Of a stretch of DNA of 30,385 nt, positions 15,333 through 23,912 are shown one piece after another. This DNA comes from Thauera sp. UBA6194 (GTDB lineage: Bacteria; Pseudomonadota; Gammaproteobacteria; Burkholderiales; Rhodocyclaceae). Location of the stretch: assembly GCA_002422685.1 (NCBI GenBank), contig DITC01000011.1, positions 61,148-91,532 on the forward strand, read 5' to 3'. A program made the translations under genes and the position numbers. Under the pieces are notes generated by a model that saw only the letters and a program-made list of their open reading frames with translations, searched no databases and was not told the origin of the DNA. Position 1 is the first letter of the stretch, and each line of letters starts with the position of its first letter.

Positions 15333-16586
15333 ATGCATGCCCTCATACTCGGCAGTGGAGTGATCGGTACGACCATCGCGTATTACCTGGCCCGCGCCGG
15401 CCACCAGGTCACCGTGCTGGACCGCCAGCCCGGAGCTGCGCTCGAGACCAGCTTCGCCAATGCGGGCGAGGTGTCGCCGGGCTACTCGGCGCCCTGGGCC
15501 GGCCCGGGCGTGCCGATCAAGGCCGTCAAATGGATGCTGATGCATCACAGCCCGTTGGTGATCAAGCCGATGCTCGACCTGGCGATGTGGCGCTGGGGCG
15601 CGTCGATGCTGCGCAACTGCACCGCGGCACGCTACCAGATCAACAAGAGCCGGATGGTGCGCGTCGCAGAATACAGCCGCGACTGCATGAAAGCCCTGCG
15701 CGCGCAGACCGGCATCCAGTACGACGAGCGCATGCAGGGCACGCTGCAGTTGTTCCGCACCCAGAAGCAACTCGACGGTGTGGGCAAGGATGTCGAGATC
15801 CTCAAGCAATTCGGCGTGCCGTTCCAGATTCTCGATCGCGAGGGCTACCTCGAGTACGAGCCGGCGCTGCGCCTGGTCAAGGACAAGTTTGTCGGCGCAC
15901 TGCGCCTGCCCGGCGACGAGACCGGCGACTGCTTCAAGTTCACCCAGAATCTCGCCAAGCTGGCCGAGGGCTTGGGCGTGCAGTTCCGCTTCGACACCAC
16001 GATCCAAGGCATTCAGGCCGAAGGCGGGCGGATCACCGGCGTGCGCACCAGCGCCGGCGTGCTCACCGCCGACCACTACCTGGTGGCCCTGGGCAGCTTT
16101 TCCGGGCAGTTACTGAAGCCGCTCGGCCTCGCGCTCCCGGTCTACCCGGTCAAGGGCTACTCGATCACGGTGCCGATCACCGACCCCTCGATGGCGCCTG
16201 AATCGACCATCATGGACGAGACCCACAAGGTCGCGGTGACCCGGCTCGGTGATCGCATCCGCGTGGGCGGCACCGCGCAACTGTCAGGCTTCGACCTCGC
16301 GCTCGACCAGAACCGGCGCAGCACGCTCGAGTTCGTGGTGAGCGACCTCTTCCCCCGCGGCGGCGACGTGGCCAAGGCAGAATTCTGGGCCGGGCTGCGC
16401 CCGATGACGCCCGACGGCACCCCCATCATCGGCCCGACCCGCTATCCCAATCTCCATCTCAGCACCGGGCACGGAACGCTGGGCTGGACCATGGCCGCCG
16501 GCACCGGCCGCATCGTGGCCGACATGCTCGATGGCAAGGCGCCCGAGATCGATGTCGCCGACCTCGGCCTGTCGCGTTACGTCTAG
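15333..16586 (+). CDS. dadA: D-amino acid dehydrogenase small subunit DadA
   Basis: FAD-dependent dehydrogenase of 417 residues that, by family, oxidises D-alanine and other D-amino acids to 2-oxo acids and ammonia, passing electrons to the respiratory chain at the inner membrane. The dinucleotide fold GSGVIGTTIAYYLARAG is at residues 7-23, followed by the acidic end VLDRQ. TSFANAGEVSPGYSAPWAGPG (split over residues 39-59) is typical of DadA, as is the C-terminal WAGLRPMTPDGTPIIG with the flavin-contact GHGTLGWTMA. The ATG at 15333 has an excellent ribosome site. It is followed 52 bases later by ridA, which fits the release of reactive imines by DadA-type enzymes. Confidence 0.94.
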   Translation: MHALILGSGVIGTTIAYYLARAGHQVTVLDRQPGAALETSFANAGEVSPGYSAPWAGPGVPIKAVKWMLMHHSPLVIKPMLDLAMWRWGASMLRNCTAARYQINKSRMVRVAEYSRDCMKALRAQTGIQYDERMQGTLQLFRTQKQLDGVGKDVEILKQFGVPFQILDREGYLEYEPALRLVKDKFVGALRLPGDETGDCFKFTQNLAKLAEGLGVQFRFDTTIQGIQAEGGRITGVRTSAGVLTADHYLVALGSFSGQLLKPLGLALPVYPVKGYSITVPITDPSMAPESTIMDETHKVAVTRLGDRIRVGGTAQLSGFDLALDQNRRSTLEFVVSDLFPRGGDVAKAEFWAGLRPMTPDGTPIIGPTRYPNLHLSTGHGTLGWTMAAGTGRIVADMLDGKAPEIDVADLGLSRYV

Positions 16587-16638
16587 TACCGCAGCACCCT
16601 GTTCCCCCTCGAACTCGATCATCGGAGAAGACACGACC

Positions 16639-17016
16639 ATGCAGATCATCTCGACCAAGGAAGCGCCCCAGGCCATCGGCCCCTATTCCCAGGCCATCGT
16701 CAGTGGCGACTGGGTCCATACCTCTGGACAGATCCCGCTCGACGCGGCCGGGCAGAAGGTCGCCGGCGGCATCGAGGAGCAAACCGAGCAGGTGTTCGAC
16801 AACTTGGAGGCGGTGCTGCGCGCAGCCGGCGCTTCGCTGGCAGGAGTCGTGTCGGTCACCGTGTTCATGGCCGATCTGGCCGAATTCGCCGCGATGAACG
16901 CGATCTTTGCGCGCCGCTTCGGTGAACACCGACCGGCGCGCTCGACCGTTCAGGTTGCGGCGCTGCCCATCGGCGCCCGCGTCGAGATTGCCGCCATCGC
17001 CCGCATCGGCGCCTGA
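16639..17016 (+). CDS. ridA: RidA-family enamine/imine deaminase
   Basis: Protein of 125 residues of the Rid (YjgF/YER057c/UK114) family. These proteins form trimers and hydrolyse reactive enamines and imines made by PLP and flavin enzymes. Family marks are AIGPYSQAI at residues 12-20, SGQIPLD at 29-35, and the substrate-contact arginine in the RPARSTVQVAALP segment near residue 98-110, followed by VEIAAIA. The start ATG has GGAGAAG about nine bases upstream. Position after dadA suggests one transcript in which RidA removes the imino acid released by DadA (inference). It converges with def; the 72 bases between them show no convincing terminator. Confidence 0.92.
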   Translation: MQIISTKEAPQAIGPYSQAIVSGDWVHTSGQIPLDAAGQKVAGGIEEQTEQVFDNLEAVLRAAGASLAGVVSVTVFMADLAEFAAMNAIFARRFGEHRPARSTVQVAALPIGARVEIAAIARIGA

Positions 17017-17088
17017 TGCCGGTTTCGCCGGGCCAACATCGAGACGATCCTCGGGGTCGAATCTTTCGTTTACCGCATCGACGCAGCG

Positions 17089-17613
17089 CTACTCCCCAAG
17101 CTCCGGAAACAGCACGTCCGTGAACCCGAACCTGCTGAAGTCCCGCACCCGCATCGGATACAGCGTGCCGTCGAGATGGTCGCATTCGTGCTGCACCACG
17201 CGGGCGTGGAAGCCCTCGGCGATGCGGTCGACCGGCTCGCCCTCGGGGGTGAAGCCCTGGTAGCGGATGCGGGTATGGCGGGGTACGACACCGCGCAGCC
17301 CGGGCACGGAGAGGCAGCCTTCCCAGCCGTCTTCCAGTTCCTCGCTCAGGGGCGTGATGAGCGGATTGACGAGGATGGTCAGTGGCACGGGCGGCGCGTC
17401 CGGGTAGCGCTCGCTGCGCTCGAAGCCGAAGATGACCACGCGCAGGCCCACGCCGATCTGCGGCGCGGCGATGCCGATGCCGCCCTTGGCCTCCATGGTG
17501 TCGAGCATGTCGACGATGAGCGCGGCCAGTGCCGGCGTGCCGAATTCCGTGACCGGGGCGGCGGGTTGCAGCAGGCGCGGGTCGCCCATGCGAAGAACGG
17601 TGCGGATGGTCAT
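17089..17613 (-). CDS. def: Peptide deformylase
   Basis: Metal-dependent enzyme of 174 residues that removes the formyl group from the N-terminus of nascent proteins. All three motifs are intact: GIGIAAPQIG (45-54), EGCLSVPG (98-105, metal ligand C100) and QHECDHLDG (141-149, ligands H142 and H146, catalytic E143). The C-terminus resembles the type found in a second, non-operonic deformylase of many betaproteobacteria, rather than the one paired with fmt; no fmt is next to it here. Its ATG overlaps the stop of the DUF3422 gene by four bases, so it is translationally coupled to that gene. Confidence 0.94.
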   Translation of the reverse strand: MTIRTVLRMGDPRLLQPAAPVTEFGTPALAALIVDMLDTMEAKGGIGIAAPQIGVGLRVVIFGFERSERYPDAPPVPLTILVNPLITPLSEELEDGWEGCLSVPGLRGVVPRHTRIRYQGFTPEGEPVDRIAEGFHARVVQHECDHLDGTLYPMRVRDFSRFGFTDVLFPELGE

Positions 17614-18908
17614 GAGTGTGCGTCACCTTCTTCCTTGCTCAGCAGCTTGCGCATGCGCCTCAGCCCCATATAGACGAAGCCCGCGATCACCGGGATCGAC
17701 ACCGCGGTGATGATCTCGGGCGTGGCCGGGGCGATGAAGGTCTTGGCGCCCTTGGCGACGTAGTTCACCAGCTGCGAGGCGTAATACGTGATCGCCACCA
17801 CCGACAGGCCTTCCACCGTCTCCTGCAGGTGGAGCTGGATCTTGGCGCGGCGGTTCATCTGCGCGAGCAACTCCTGGTTCTGGCGCTCGATCTCGATGTC
17901 GACGCGGGTGCGCAGCAGCTGCGAGTTGCGCGCGATGCGGCCGGAGAGGTCGTCCTGGCGGCGTGCGATCGAGCTGCAGGTGTCGATCGCAGGCACCAGG
18001 CGGCGGTCCATGAACTCGCCGATCGGCGAAAAACCGGGCAGGCGTTGTTCGCGCAGGTCGTCGATGCGCTGGCGCACCAGGCGGTAGTAGGCGCCGGCGG
18101 CGCCGAAGCGGAAGGTGGTGCGCGCCACCGAGCGTTCGACCTCGGCGGCCAGGCGCGACAGGCGGACGAGCACCGCGCGGTCGTCCTCGGCGCTGCGCGA
18201 CTGGCCCATGCCGTCCATCAGGTCGGCGAGTTCGTCTTCGGCGCGCGACACCAGCCGGCCGACGTCCTTGGCGACGGGGAAGGCGAGCAGCGCCATCACC
18301 CGATAGGTCTCGATCTCGACCAGGCGCTGGGCGATGCGGCCGGCCTGGCGTGGCGTGAAGCCGTTGTCGAGGAGCAGGAAGTGCGAGAAACCGTCGTGCA
18401 GGTGGAAGTCGGTGAGTACCCAGCCTGCGCCGTCCGAGACGCTCGATGCCACCAGAGCCTGGCCGTAGCGCGACTGCTGGTGCAGCACCGTCTCCAGCGG
18501 GACCTCGGTGACGCTGCGCAGCTCGATGTGGGTGGCGGCGATCAACTGGCCGGGGATCGCCTTGCGCCAGGCCGCCGGTACATGCAGCAGCGCGTACTCG
18601 TCCGGGCTGTCTTCGGGCTTGATGCAGCGGAAGAAGCAGTAGCTCGAGAACTCGTTGTGGCGCTCCCACTTGAGCCGGAAGCCCTCGGCTTCGAGCAGCA
18701 CGTGGCCCGTGTCGGTGCTCGGCGCCGGCAGGCCGAGCTGCTCGGCGAGCTGGGCCAGATGCGCGGCTTCGCGGCTGGCGCTGCCCTCGTGGTGCAGGAA
18801 GGCGAGATAGGTGACGAACTCCGGCGTGTCGAGCGGAACCGGCGGGCGCGCATGCACCTCGTCGTTGAGGGCCTTGCGCAGGGGGTGCTGTTCGAACAGG
18901 GAGGACAT
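17610..18908 (-). CDS. DUF3422 family membrane-anchored protein
   Basis: Protein of 432 residues matching the DUF3422 family of unknown function. The N-terminal half is soluble and begins with the typical HPLRKALNDEVHARPP motif at residues 7-22. A long helical, probably coiled region follows (about 230-370, rich in R, E, Q and L). Two C-terminal hydrophobic segments (about 378-398 and 408-424) anchor it in the inner membrane with a short basic tail. The ATG at 18908 (MSSLFEQ) directly precedes the conserved region; frames reaching 18971 or beyond have no homology. It is the first gene of a pair with def. Confidence 0.85.
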   Translation of the reverse strand: MSSLFEQHPLRKALNDEVHARPPVPLDTPEFVTYLAFLHHEGSASREAAHLAQLAEQLGLPAPSTDTGHVLLEAEGFRLKWERHNEFSSYCFFRCIKPEDSPDEYALLHVPAAWRKAIPGQLIAATHIELRSVTEVPLETVLHQQSRYGQALVASSVSDGAGWVLTDFHLHDGFSHFLLLDNGFTPRQAGRIAQRLVEIETYRVMALLAFPVAKDVGRLVSRAEDELADLMDGMGQSRSAEDDRAVLVRLSRLAAEVERSVARTTFRFGAAGAYYRLVRQRIDDLREQRLPGFSPIGEFMDRRLVPAIDTCSSIARRQDDLSGRIARNSQLLRTRVDIEIERQNQELLAQMNRRAKIQLHLQETVEGLSVVAITYYASQLVNYVAKGAKTFIAPATPEIITAVSIPVIAGFVYMGLRRMRKLLSKEEGDAHS

Positions 18909-19030
18909 GGTTGCTGGCGGTGAGGGCGGCGCACAGGCGCGCGCGAGGCTGGGCGGGGGTGCCAAAGCCATTCTTGCTCACGCCTTCGGCCGCTGACAAG
19001 CGTCAATGCGCCGGGTCATCGGATCGCCGC

Positions 19031-19067
19031 CAAAAAGAAAGCCCGCTTCCGGGTCGAGGAAGCGGGC
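19031..19067 (-). terminator. Rho-independent terminator at the end of the cbb operon
   Basis: On the minus strand a perfect 10-base-pair stem (GCCCGCTTCC/GGAAGCGGGC, 19067-19058 and 19050-19041) with a 7-base loop is followed by TTTCTTTTTG (19040-19031). It lies 142 bases after the cbbA stop; the bases between (19068-19209) hold nothing that I recognise. It separates the operon from the DUF3422-def pair. Confidence 0.85.
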
Positions 19068-19209
19068 CGAGCGCCCGAGGGCGGGGCGTCGAGGAGGCGG
19101 GTCGGGCCTGGAGATTTGCGACAAACGACGTCAGAGGACGTGCGGCCGGCGCTGCCCTTGCAGCGGCGACGGGCGGGAAACGGGGCCCGAGTGCCGCAGT
19201 CGTTGGTAG

Positions 19210-20259
19210 TCAGCCTTGTCCGGCAGCGTAGCGACGCGCGAGCACGTCCAGCGCCAGCGGCTTGATGCGGCTGGCCTGCCCGGCACAGCCGAAGGCCTCG
19301 AAACGCTCGCGGCAGATGTCGCGGGCGGCGTCGCGGGCGGCCTTGAAGAACTTGCGCGGGTCGAATTCCTTGCGCTCGGTGGCCATCAGCCGGCGCATCG
19401 CGCCGCTCATCGCCAGGCGCAGGTCGGTGTCGATGTTGACCTTGCGCACGCCATTGCGGATGCCCTGCACGATGGCCTCGACCGGCACGCCGTAGGTCTC
19501 GCCGATCTCGCCGCCGTGTTCGCGGATGATGGCGAGCCACTCCTGCGGCACGCTGCTCGACCCATGCATCACCAGATGCGTATTGGGGATGCGGGCGTGG
19601 ATGGCGGCGATGCGCTCGATGGCGAGGATGTCGCCGGTGGGCGGGCGGGTGAACTTGTAGGCGCCGTGGCTGGTGCCGATCGCCACCGCGAGCGCATCGA
19701 CCCCGGTGGCGGCGACGAAGTCCGCGGCCTCCGCCGGGTCGGTCAGCATCTGGCTGTGATCCAGCGTGCCTTCGGCGCCGACGCCGTCTTCTTCCCCGGC
19801 CTGGCCGGTCTCGAGCGAGCCCAGGCAGCCGAGCTCGCCCTCCACCGACACGCCGACTGCGTGCGCCATCTCGACCACGCGGCGGGTGACGTCGACGTTG
19901 TAGTCATAGCTCGCCGGGGTCTTCATGTCCGCGCGTAGCGAGCCGTCCATCATCACGCTGGTGAAGCCGCTGCGGATCGACTGCTGGCACACCGCCGGGC
20001 TGGCGCCATGGTCCTGGTGCAGGCAGATCGGGATGTCCGGCCACTGCTCGACGGCGGCCTCGACCATCTTCTTCAGGAAGGCCTCGCCGGCGTAGCCGCG
20101 CGCGCCGGCCGAGGCCTGCAGGATGACCGGGCTGGCGGTGGCCTCGGCGGCGAGCATGATCGCCTGGATCTGCTCCATGTTGTTGATGTTGAAGGCAGGC
20201 ACGCCGTAGTCGTGCTCGGCGGCGTGGTCGAGCAGCTGGCGCAGGGCGATCATGGCCAT
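19210..20259 (-). CDS. cbbA: Fructose-bisphosphate aldolase, class II (CbbA)
   Basis: Zinc-dependent aldolase of 349 residues. In the Calvin cycle it condenses triose phosphates to fructose-1,6-bisphosphate and dihydroxyacetone phosphate with erythrose-4-phosphate to sedoheptulose-1,7-bisphosphate. CLHQDHGAS at residues 79-87 carries D83 and the zinc ligand H84; EGELGCLGSLE follows at 140-150, and the later metal and phosphate-binding histidine motifs (TSHGAYKF, VMHGSSSVP) are intact. NIDTDLRLAM near the C-terminus is typical. It is the last gene of the operon, 21 bases after cbbK, with ribosome site GGAGACACC. A second aldolase gene begins beyond the right window edge. Confidence 0.94.
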   Translation of the reverse strand: MAMIALRQLLDHAAEHDYGVPAFNINNMEQIQAIMLAAEATASPVILQASAGARGYAGEAFLKKMVEAAVEQWPDIPICLHQDHGASPAVCQQSIRSGFTSVMMDGSLRADMKTPASYDYNVDVTRRVVEMAHAVGVSVEGELGCLGSLETGQAGEEDGVGAEGTLDHSQMLTDPAEAADFVAATGVDALAVAIGTSHGAYKFTRPPTGDILAIERIAAIHARIPNTHLVMHGSSSVPQEWLAIIREHGGEIGETYGVPVEAIVQGIRNGVRKVNIDTDLRLAMSGAMRRLMATERKEFDPRKFFKAARDAARDICRERFEAFGCAGQASRIKPLALDVLARRYAAGQG

Positions 20260-20280
20260 GAGGTGTCTCCGGGAAGATGG

Positions 20281-21519
20281 TCAGGTGAGTTCGGGTTCGT
20301 GTTCGAACTGCGGCACGGGCGCGATCCGACGACTGGCCGGGCGGGCGCGGGCGCGCAGGGCGGCGACGGCGGGGAGTTCGCGGCCTTCGAGGAACTCCAG
20401 GAAGGCGCCGCCGCCGGTGGAGACGTAGTCGATGCGCCCGCCCACGCCGAAGCGCGCGATCGCGGCCAGCGTGTCGCCGCCGCCGGCGATGCTGTAGGCG
20501 GGGCTGGCGGCGATGGCTTCGGCGAGCGCGCGCGTGCCGGCAGCGAAGGCGTCCATCTCGAACACGCCGACCGGGCCGTTCCACACGATGGTGCCGGCGC
20601 GCGCGAGCACGCTGGCAAGCGAGTCGCGGCTCTGCGGGCCGATGTCGAGGATCATCCAGCCCGGCGGCACGGACTCGGCGTCGCAGATGCGGGTGTCGGC
20701 GTCGGCGGCGAAGCGGTCGGCGATCACCACGTCCTCGGGCAGCCACACCACGCCGCCGCGCTCGGCCAGCCGGCGCTCGACGCGGCGGGCGGCTTCGAGC
20801 AGCTCGGGCTCGTGCAGCGAACCGCCGACCTCGCAGCCGCGCGCAGCGAGGAAGGTGTTGGCGATCCCGCCGCCCACCACGAGCACGTCGACCTTGTCGG
20901 CGAGGCTCTCGAGAATGGTGAGCTTGGTCGACACCTTGGAGCCGGCGACGATGGCGGCGAGCGGGCGCGCGGGCTGGGCGAGCGCGCGACCGAGGGCGTC
21001 GAGCTCGGCGGTCATCAAGGGGCCGGCGCAGGCGATGGGGGCAGCCAGTGCGAGCGCGTGCAGCGTGCATTCGCTGCGGTGGGCGGTGCCGAAGGCGTCG
21101 TTCACATACACGTCGATGAAGCCCGCGATGCGCGCGGCGAGGCGCGGGTCGTCGGCCTTCTCGCCGACGTTGCCGCGGCAGTTCTCGAGCAGCACGAGCT
21201 CGCCCGGGCGCACCGTGAAGCCGCCGTCCGCCCAGTCGCGGATCAGCGGCACCGGGCGGCCGAGCAGGTCGGACAGCGTCGCGGCAACCGGCGCCAGCGA
21301 GTCGGCGGCGCCGAGCGCGCCCTCCACCGGGCGGCCGAGATGCGAGGTGATCATCACCGCGGCGCCGGCCTCCAGACAGTGGTGGATCGCCGGCAGCGTG
21401 GCGCGGATGCGGGTGTCGTCCGACAGCGTGCCGTCGGCGCTGAAGGGGACATTGAAGTCGGCGCGGATGAAGACGCGTTTTCCGGCGAGGTCGAGTTCAG
21501 CGAGGCGCAGGAAGTTCAT
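20281..21519 (-). CDS. cbbK: Phosphoglycerate kinase (CbbK)
   Basis: Kinase of 412 residues that phosphorylates the 3-phosphoglycerate made by RuBisCO. Motifs include RADFNVPF at residues 19-26, SHLGRP near 59, LLENCRGNVGEK (substrate arginine region), AGSKVSTKL, the nucleotide-binding GGGIANTFL, and GGGDTLAAI near the C-terminus. The C-terminal tail (about residues 385-412, rich in R and P and then acidic) extends past the usual GG-rich end of the family. The ATG at 21519 gives the conserved LRLAELDLAGKRVFIRADFN-like start. The spacer before it toward cbbT (109 bases) contains a REP-like hairpin. Confidence 0.93.
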   Translation of the reverse strand: MNFLRLAELDLAGKRVFIRADFNVPFSADGTLSDDTRIRATLPAIHHCLEAGAAVMITSHLGRPVEGALGAADSLAPVAATLSDLLGRPVPLIRDWADGGFTVRPGELVLLENCRGNVGEKADDPRLAARIAGFIDVYVNDAFGTAHRSECTLHALALAAPIACAGPLMTAELDALGRALAQPARPLAAIVAGSKVSTKLTILESLADKVDVLVVGGGIANTFLAARGCEVGGSLHEPELLEAARRVERRLAERGGVVWLPEDVVIADRFAADADTRICDAESVPPGWMILDIGPQSRDSLASVLARAGTIVWNGPVGVFEMDAFAAGTRALAEAIAASPAYSIAGGGDTLAAIARFGVGGRIDYVSTGGGAFLEFLEGRELPAVAALRARARPASRRIAPVPQFEHEPELT

Positions 21520-21583
21520 GGGTTCAGCTCCCGTTCGAGATCTTGCGGGTTTCGGGCAAGGGTGCGATGGCCGCGTATTGCCC

Positions 21584-21605
21584 TGGGAGCGGCCTTGGCC
21601 GCGAA
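21584..21605. repeat. REP-like palindrome in the cbbT-cbbK spacer
   Basis: GGGAGCGGCCTTGGCCGCGA contains the perfect hairpin GCGGCC-TT-GGCCGC (21589-21602) preceded by GGGA and followed by GAA. This arrangement resembles the REP (repetitive extragenic palindrome) sequences known from pseudomonads and xanthomonads. A separate 6-base inverted repeat (GGGCAA at 21554-21559 and TTGCCC at 21578-21583) abuts it on the left. There is no T run, so it is a poor Rho-independent terminator; REP hairpins can protect mRNA from 3' exonucleases. Confidence 0.6.
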
Positions 21606-21628
21606 ACGAGCACGGCGTTTGCGATGGG

Positions 21629-23695
21629 CTAGCAGCACGGGTTCGTCGCTGGTTCAGCCTGGTTCGTGGCCGCAAGGAGCGCGCGGGCACGCTCGAGCAC
21701 CGCTGCCGAGGTGAAGCCGAAGCGCGCCAGCAGGGCACCGGCGGGAGCGGATTCGCCAAAGCACTCCATGCCGATCACATCGCCGCCGGCTCCGCCCTCG
21801 GCGATGGTTCGCCACCAGGCGTCGCCGCGTGCGGCCTCGATCACCAGCCGGGGCACGCCGGCGGGCAGCACGCTGCGCCGCCATTCGTCGGTCTGGCGCT
21901 CGAAGAGCGTGGTGCAGGGCATGGACACCACGCGCACGCCCAGCCCCTCGGCGGCCAGCGCCGCGCGCGCCGCCATCGCCAGCGCCACCTCCGAGCCGGT
22001 GGCGATGATGACGAGCGCGGGCGCGTCGGCATCGGCCAGCACGTAGCCGCCGCGCAGGATGGCCTGGACCTGCACTTCGTCGCGCATCTGGTGCGGCAGG
22101 TTCTGGCGCGACAGGGCGAGCAGCGTGGGGCCGTCGCGGCGCGCGACCGCGGCGTTCCAGGCGGCCTGGGTTTCCACCGCATCGCACGGACGCCACACGT
22201 CCAGCCCCGGGATCAGGCGCAGGCTGGGGATGTGCTCGACCGGCTGGTGGGTGGGGCCGTCCTCGCCCAGGCCGATCGAGTCGTGCGTCATCACGTACAC
22301 CACGCGCTGCTTCATCAGCGCGCTCATGCGGATGGCGTTGCGGGCGTAGTCCGAGAACACCAGGAAGGTGGCGCCGAAGGGGAGGAAGCCGCCGTGCAGC
22401 GCGACGCCGTTCAAGGCCGCGGCCATGCCGAACTCGCGCACGCCCCAGTTGATGTGGCGCCCGGGGGCATCGGCGCGCACCGCGCCGCAGCCCGGCCAGT
22501 CGGTGAGGTTGGAGTGGGTGAGGTCGGCCGAGCCGCCGAGCAGCTCGGGCAGCGCGCGCGCCAGGCGCCCGATGGCCTGCTGGCTGGCCTTGCGGGTGGC
22601 GACGGTGGCGGCCTCCTTGGCGACGCCGCGCAGGATGGCGTTGGACAGGATGTTGAAGCCCACCGGCAGCCTGCCGGCCATGCGGCGGGCGAAGGCTTCG
22701 GCCTCTTCCGGAAACTCGGCGGCGTAGGCGTCGAAGCGCGCCTGCCAGTCGACATGCAGTGCCGCGCCGCGGCGGCGGGCGTCGAAGGCACTGCGCACCT
22801 CACCCGGGATCTCGAACGGGGCATGCGGCCAGCCCAGCGCCGCGCGGGTGGCGGCGATCTCCTCGGCGCCGAGCGGCGCGCCGTGCACATCCGCCGTGCC
22901 CGCGCGCCCCGGGCTGCCGTGGCCGATGGCGGTGCGGCAGCAGACCAGGGTCGGGCCGATGTCGTTTTCGGTGTTGGCGAGCGCCTCGCGGATGGCGCGG
23001 TCGACGGCCTCGACGTCGTGGCCATCGACCGCCTCGACCACGTTCCAGCCATAGGCACGGAAGCGCGCCGGGGTGTCGTCGGCGAACCAGCCTTCGACCT
23101 CGCCGTCGATCGAGATGCGGTTGTCGTCCCAGAAGCAGATCAATTTGGACAGCCGCTGCACGCCGGCGAAGCTCGCGGCCTCGTGGCTGATGCCTTCCAT
23201 CAGGCAGCCGTCGCCGAGGAAGACCCAGGTGCGGTGGTCGACGATGGTATGGCCGGGGCGGTTGAACTCGGCAGCGAGCAGCCTCTCGGCGAGCGCCATG
23301 CCCACGGCGTTGGTGAGGCCCTGGCCGAGCGGGCCGGTGGTGGTCTCGACGCCCGGCGTGTGGCCGACCTCGGCGTGGCCGGGGGTGCGGCTGTCGAGCT
23401 GGCGGAAGCGCTTGAGTTCGTCCAGCGGCAGGTCGTAGCCGCTGAGGTGAAGCAGGGCGTAGAGCAGCATCGAGCCGTGACCGTTGGAGAGCACGAAGCG
23501 GTCGCGGTCGGCCCAGGCGGGGTCCGCCGGGTCGTGCTTCAGGTGCCGCGTCCACAGCGCGACGGCGATTTCGGCCATGCCCATCGGCATGCCGGGGTGG
23601 CCCGACTTGGCGGCCTCGACCGCGTCGATGGCGAGGAAGCGCAGCGCGTTGGCGCACAGGGTGTCGATCGGCGCCTGGGTGAGTCGCATGTTCAT
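21629..23695 (-). CDS. cbbT: Transketolase (CbbT)
   Basis: Thiamine-diphosphate enzyme of 688 residues that moves two-carbon units between sugar phosphates in the regeneration phase of the Calvin cycle. Substrate and cofactor residues are visible: SGHPGMPMG (31-39), SNGHGSML (70-77), PGHAEVGHTPGVETTTGPLG in the 106-124 region, and the TDP motif GDGCLMEGISHEA at 161-173. The pyrimidine-binding domain contains REFGMA and SDYARNAIRMSALM, with the phosphate-binding HDSIGLGEDGPTHQP. I start at the ATG at 23695, which has GGAGA seven bases upstream; a GTG at 23713 would include that site. It is 217 bases from cbbP, the longest spacer in the operon. Confidence 0.95.
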   Translation of the reverse strand: MNMRLTQAPIDTLCANALRFLAIDAVEAAKSGHPGMPMGMAEIAVALWTRHLKHDPADPAWADRDRFVLSNGHGSMLLYALLHLSGYDLPLDELKRFRQLDSRTPGHAEVGHTPGVETTTGPLGQGLTNAVGMALAERLLAAEFNRPGHTIVDHRTWVFLGDGCLMEGISHEAASFAGVQRLSKLICFWDDNRISIDGEVEGWFADDTPARFRAYGWNVVEAVDGHDVEAVDRAIREALANTENDIGPTLVCCRTAIGHGSPGRAGTADVHGAPLGAEEIAATRAALGWPHAPFEIPGEVRSAFDARRRGAALHVDWQARFDAYAAEFPEEAEAFARRMAGRLPVGFNILSNAILRGVAKEAATVATRKASQQAIGRLARALPELLGGSADLTHSNLTDWPGCGAVRADAPGRHINWGVREFGMAAALNGVALHGGFLPFGATFLVFSDYARNAIRMSALMKQRVVYVMTHDSIGLGEDGPTHQPVEHIPSLRLIPGLDVWRPCDAVETQAAWNAAVARRDGPTLLALSRQNLPHQMRDEVQVQAILRGGYVLADADAPALVIIATGSEVALAMAARAALAAEGLGVRVVSMPCTTLFERQTDEWRRSVLPAGVPRLVIEAARGDAWWRTIAEGGAGGDVIGMECFGESAPAGALLARFGFTSAAVLERARALLAATNQAEPATNPCC

Positions 23696-23771
23696 CGGAA
23701 CGTCTCCAATCACAAATGAAATGATCTTTTCAGCGTCTGAAAACCAATGCGGCCGGCGTGGCGTATGGGGC

Positions 23772-23814
23772 GTTTCTGGAGCAGCCGAGGACAGTCCTCG
23801 CCTGCTTCAGGAAC
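23772..23814. repeat. Long hairpin in the cbbP-cbbT spacer
   Basis: The arms 23772-23792 and 23794-23814 pair at 18 of 21 positions around a single-base centre, with the perfect core CGAGGACAGTCCTCG. GGACAGTCCTCGCC (23789-23802) occurs again at 27004-27017 inside the cbbS-cbbX repeat. The rest of the spacer 23696-23912 has no gene that I can support. No T run follows on the minus strand, so processing or stability control of the polycistronic mRNA is more likely than termination (inference). Confidence 0.65.
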
Positions 23815-23912
23815 ACAGCCTGCTCTCCGCTGGACGTGGGTGGTGCACGGCGGCCGTGAAAGACCTTTCTGCTGCCGGACGTTGCTGGGGCGCCGCGGCA
23901 GGCGTTTCGTCC

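Noticed and set aside
17017..17088. Terminator between the convergent ridA and def genes
   Set aside because: Only weak, interrupted pairing is visible and there is no T run on either strand.
20513..23719. A plus-strand open frame of over 1000 codons across cbbK and cbbT
   Set aside because: It is antisense to two genes with complete catalytic motifs; long antisense frames are expected at this GC content, and its translation is low-complexity Arg/Ser/Ala-rich with no family pattern.
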